This document shows, piece by piece, positions 62,207 to 64,000 of a stretch of DNA of 64,000 bases (within the stretch, counting starts at the first letter, position 1; each line of letters opens with the position of its first letter). Location: the NCBI GenBank assembly GCA_965214335.1, contig CBDCBO010000005.1:744001-808000 (forward strand). The letters run 5' to 3'. A program made the position numbers and the translations under genes. This DNA comes from Velthaea sp965214335. GTDB lineage: Bacteria > Vulcanimicrobiota > Vulcanimicrobiia > Vulcanimicrobiales > Vulcanimicrobiaceae. A model generated the notes under the pieces. The model saw only the letters and a program-made list of their open reading frames with translations, did no database searches and was not told where the DNA came from.

Positions 62207-63405
62207 ATGCAGAGATGATCGCAGCGCTTCGCGAAATTGAAACCGAGCGCAACATTAGCTTCGAGATGCTGCTCGAAGCGCTCGAAGCCGCGTTAATCTC
62301 GGCCTATAAGCGAAATTTTGGCGGCGAAGCGAATGCCATCGTCACGATCGATCGGCAAACCGGCGAATACAAGGTGTATCACCGTCGGACGGTGGTCGAC
62401 GAAGTAACGGACGGCAAGCTCGAGGTCGCAAAGGCGCAGGCCGGCGCGCGCTACGAGCCGGGCGATTTCTACGACGAGGAAGTCACGCCCAAAGATTTCG
62501 GCCGCATCGCCGCTCAAACCGCTAAGCAAGTGATCGTGCAACGAATCCGCGAAGCCGAACGTGATACGGTCTTCAATACCTATTCAGCGAAGTTGCACGA
62601 CATCGTGCTCGGTATCGTGCAGCGGTACGAACAGCGCAACATGTACGTGTTGCTCGATAGTAAGAACGAAGCGCTGCTGCCGTTCTCAGAACAGGTACCG
62701 CGCGAAAATTACCGCATCAACGATCGCATCCGGGCCTACGTTCTGGACGTGCGCAAAACGAATAAGGGCCCGCTCGTCGTGCTCTCGCGCGGAGCCGAGG
62801 GTCTCGTGCAACGGCTGCTGGAGTTCGAGGTGCCTGAGATCCGCGACGATATCGTGGAAATCATGGCGATCGCCCGCGAGCCGGGCTCCCGCTCGAAGGT
62901 GGCCGTCCATTCGCGGCGACCCGAAGTGGAAGCCGTCGGCGCTTGCCTGGGACCCAAATCGTCGCGCATCGCGAATGTCTCAGACGAATTGCGCGGCGAG
63001 AAGATCGACGTGATCAAATGGGCTCCGGAGTCGGCGCAGTTCATCATGAACGCCCTTCAGCCGGCCAAGGTGCTCAACGTCGAATTGTTCGAGGATGAGG
63101 GCGTCGCGCTCGTCACCGTGCCGGACTATCAGCTGTCGCTCGCGATCGGGCGTGAAGGTCAGAACGTGCGGCTGGCCGCGCGACTCACCGGTTGGCGCTT
63201 AGACATTACGAGCGAGGCCGAAGCGCAAGAGGCACGCGAGCGCTATCTGGCCGAGCGAGCCGACCGGAGCGGTGACCCAGCGGCGGCCACAGCGGAGGAA
63301 GAAGGAATCGCCGTTGCGGAAACGGAGCTTGCTGCCGTCCCCGATATCGATGAAGATCTGCTGCGCAAACTCGAAGAGTTCAAGCGCGAGATGTTTGAAA
63401 ACTAG
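62203..63405 (+). CDS. nusA: Transcription termination/antitermination factor NusA
   Basis: 400-residue elongation factor. The N-terminal RNA-polymerase-binding domain (IAALREIETERNISFEMLLE, then ALEAALISAYKRNFG), an S1 domain (about residues 130-200) and two KH domains are present. The KH region runs HSRRPEVEAVGACLGPKSSR, GEKIDVIKWAPES and SLAIGREGQNVRLAARLTGW. A short acidic tail follows without the C-terminal repeats of E. coli NusA. Start ATG 62203 overlaps rimP. Confidence 0.96.
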   Translation: MNAEMIAALREIETERNISFEMLLEALEAALISAYKRNFGGEANAIVTIDRQTGEYKVYHRRTVVDEVTDGKLEVAKAQAGARYEPGDFYDEEVTPKDFGRIAAQTAKQVIVQRIREAERDTVFNTYSAKLHDIVLGIVQRYEQRNMYVLLDSKNEALLPFSEQVPRENYRINDRIRAYVLDVRKTNKGPLVVLSRGAEGLVQRLLEFEVPEIRDDIVEIMAIAREPGSRSKVAVHSRRPEVEAVGACLGPKSSRIANVSDELRGEKIDVIKWAPESAQFIMNALQPAKVLNVELFEDEGVALVTVPDYQLSLAIGREGQNVRLAARLTGWRLDITSEAEAQEARERYLAERADRSGDPAAATAEEEGIAVAETELAAVPDIDEDLLRKLEEFKREMFEN

Positions 63406-63416
63406 GGACGGCGCTG

Positions 63417-63629
63417 TTGATTCCGAGCCGCATGTGCGTCGGCTGCCGCGAGCGCTTTGCTCAACCCGATCTGCGGCGCTTCACCCAACATCCCGACGGT
63501 TGGGCTGCGGATCGCGGTCCGCGCTCGGCCGGTCGGGGCGCATACCTTTGCACCCGGAAGTGCGCCGAGCGCGTTGCAAAGAATAAACGGTACCCGGGGT
63601 TAAGTAGGGAGGCTCTGGTACAATGGTGA
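63417..63629 (+). CDS. ylxR: YlxR-family (DUF448) RNA-binding protein
   Basis: 70-residue protein of the YlxR family found between nusA and infB in many bacteria. It has the conserved RMCVGCRERFAQPDLRRFTQ (metal-like CxxC), DRGPRSAGRGAYLCTRKCAE and KNKRY. Start is TTG 63417; ATG 63432 is possible but would begin at the conserved MCVGC. YlxR proteins in other species bind RNA or act as nucleoid/RNase P modulators. Confidence 0.9.
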   Translation: MIPSRMCVGCRERFAQPDLRRFTQHPDGWAADRGPRSAGRGAYLCTRKCAERVAKNKRYPGLSREALVQW

Positions 63630-63739
63630 CTCGGCACGGGTGGACGGAATGCAAGTTTTGCTCTGCCCACGGGGAACGAAAATGAAGTAAGCAGCGACGA
63701 GGGGCCGGCGACACGCTGGTTCCTTGATAAGGATCTGAA

Positions 63740-64000
63740 TGGCAACCGGTAAGGTGAGAATTTTCGAGCTTGCAAAAGAGCTCAACATGTCGTCGAAGGA
63801 CATGATCGCTCTGTTTGGGCGGCTTGGCCTCGAAGCGAAAAATCAGCTCAGCGTCGTCGAGCCCAAGGTGGCCGACCTGCTGCGAGTGCAACTCGGGAAA
63901 GCTGCTGCCGCCAAAAATCAGGCGGCCAAATCCGCTCCGGCTGCCGAGGCAGCTCCGGTTGCTGCCGCACAGCCTTCGGCGCCGGCAACCGTCGCGCCGC
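63740..64000 (+). CDS. infB: Translation initiation factor IF-2, N-terminal part
   Basis: The first 87 codons of IF-2, cut by the window edge. The N-terminal IF2_N domain is clear: KVRIFELAKELNMSSKDMIA followed by LFGRLGLEAKNQLSVVEPK. An Ala/Pro/Lys-rich linker begins at about residue 54, as in long IF-2 proteins. ATG 63740 is preceded by AAGGA (63730-63734). The GTPase part lies outside the window. Confidence 0.95.

Overview
The window is about 64 kb of GC-rich DNA with compact operons, many GTG/TTG starts and many ATGA/GTGA overlaps. It is from a diderm bacterium: it carries ExbD/TonB-type proteins, a Wza-type outer-membrane exporter and several lipoproteins with lipoboxes. The mix of GloVer-repeat lipoprotein, S53 peptidase, XRE/NB-ARC regulator and gene order would fit an uncultured phylum such as Candidatus Eremiobacterota (WPS-2) or a relative. 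That placement is an inference; no rRNA gene is present to test it.

Layout. 1-1.24 kb: ExbD and TonB-type energy transduction. 1.29-4.86 kb: PilZ protein, UppP, a small membrane protein, a D12-methyltransferase-like protein without its catalytic motif and a degenerate HD-GYP protein. 4.9-8.9 kb: moaC-mog then folC-folP-folB-folK. 8.9-11.5 kb: LuxR-type regulator, two HtrA-like proteases and an acidic hypothetical protein. 11.5-17.6 kb: a biotin-carrier-like protein that lacks the biotinylated lysine, accC, nusB, a class A PBP and xseAB. 17.7-24.6 kb: accessory block of NHL-type lipoprotein, GloVer lipoprotein, S53 peptidase and a large XRE/NB-ARC/TPR regulator. Two of its intergenic regions share a 35-bp element. 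24.6-31.5 kb: tlyA-nadK-recN-glycosyltransferase, pyruvate kinase and a pseudo-receiver LuxR regulator.

31.7-59.6 kb is an exopolysaccharide locus of the Wzx/Wzy type. It has a BY-kinase/co-polymerase, Wza, a polyprenyl-phosphate sugar-1-phosphate transferase, a flippase, an O-antigen-ligase/polymerase-like protein, five further sugar transferases, GMC and aldo/keto oxidoreductases and an FAD protein. Its centre (42-51 kb) looks AT-richer and is gene-poor. It carries three secreted proteins that share one uncharacterised domain, one of them fused to two malectin domains, and the wreck of a collagen-like-head/S74-chaperone adhesin or tail-fibre gene. 59.7-64 kb: a Pro/Thr-rich TonB-like protein, then the rimP-nusA-ylxR-infB operon with a readable sigma70-type promoter.

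How the genes fit together: UppP recycles the undecaprenyl carrier used both by the class A PBP and by the exopolysaccharide pathway. The initiating sugar transferase, glycosyltransferases, flippase, polymerase, BY-kinase and Wza form a complete export route, and PilZ/HD-GYP-like proteins hint at c-di-GMP control. The most unusual items are the biotin-less carrier next to accC, the three-member secreted family in the polysaccharide locus, the shared 35-bp element around the S53/GloVer/NB-ARC block, and a set of proteins in which a well-known catalytic or phosphorylation residue has been lost.
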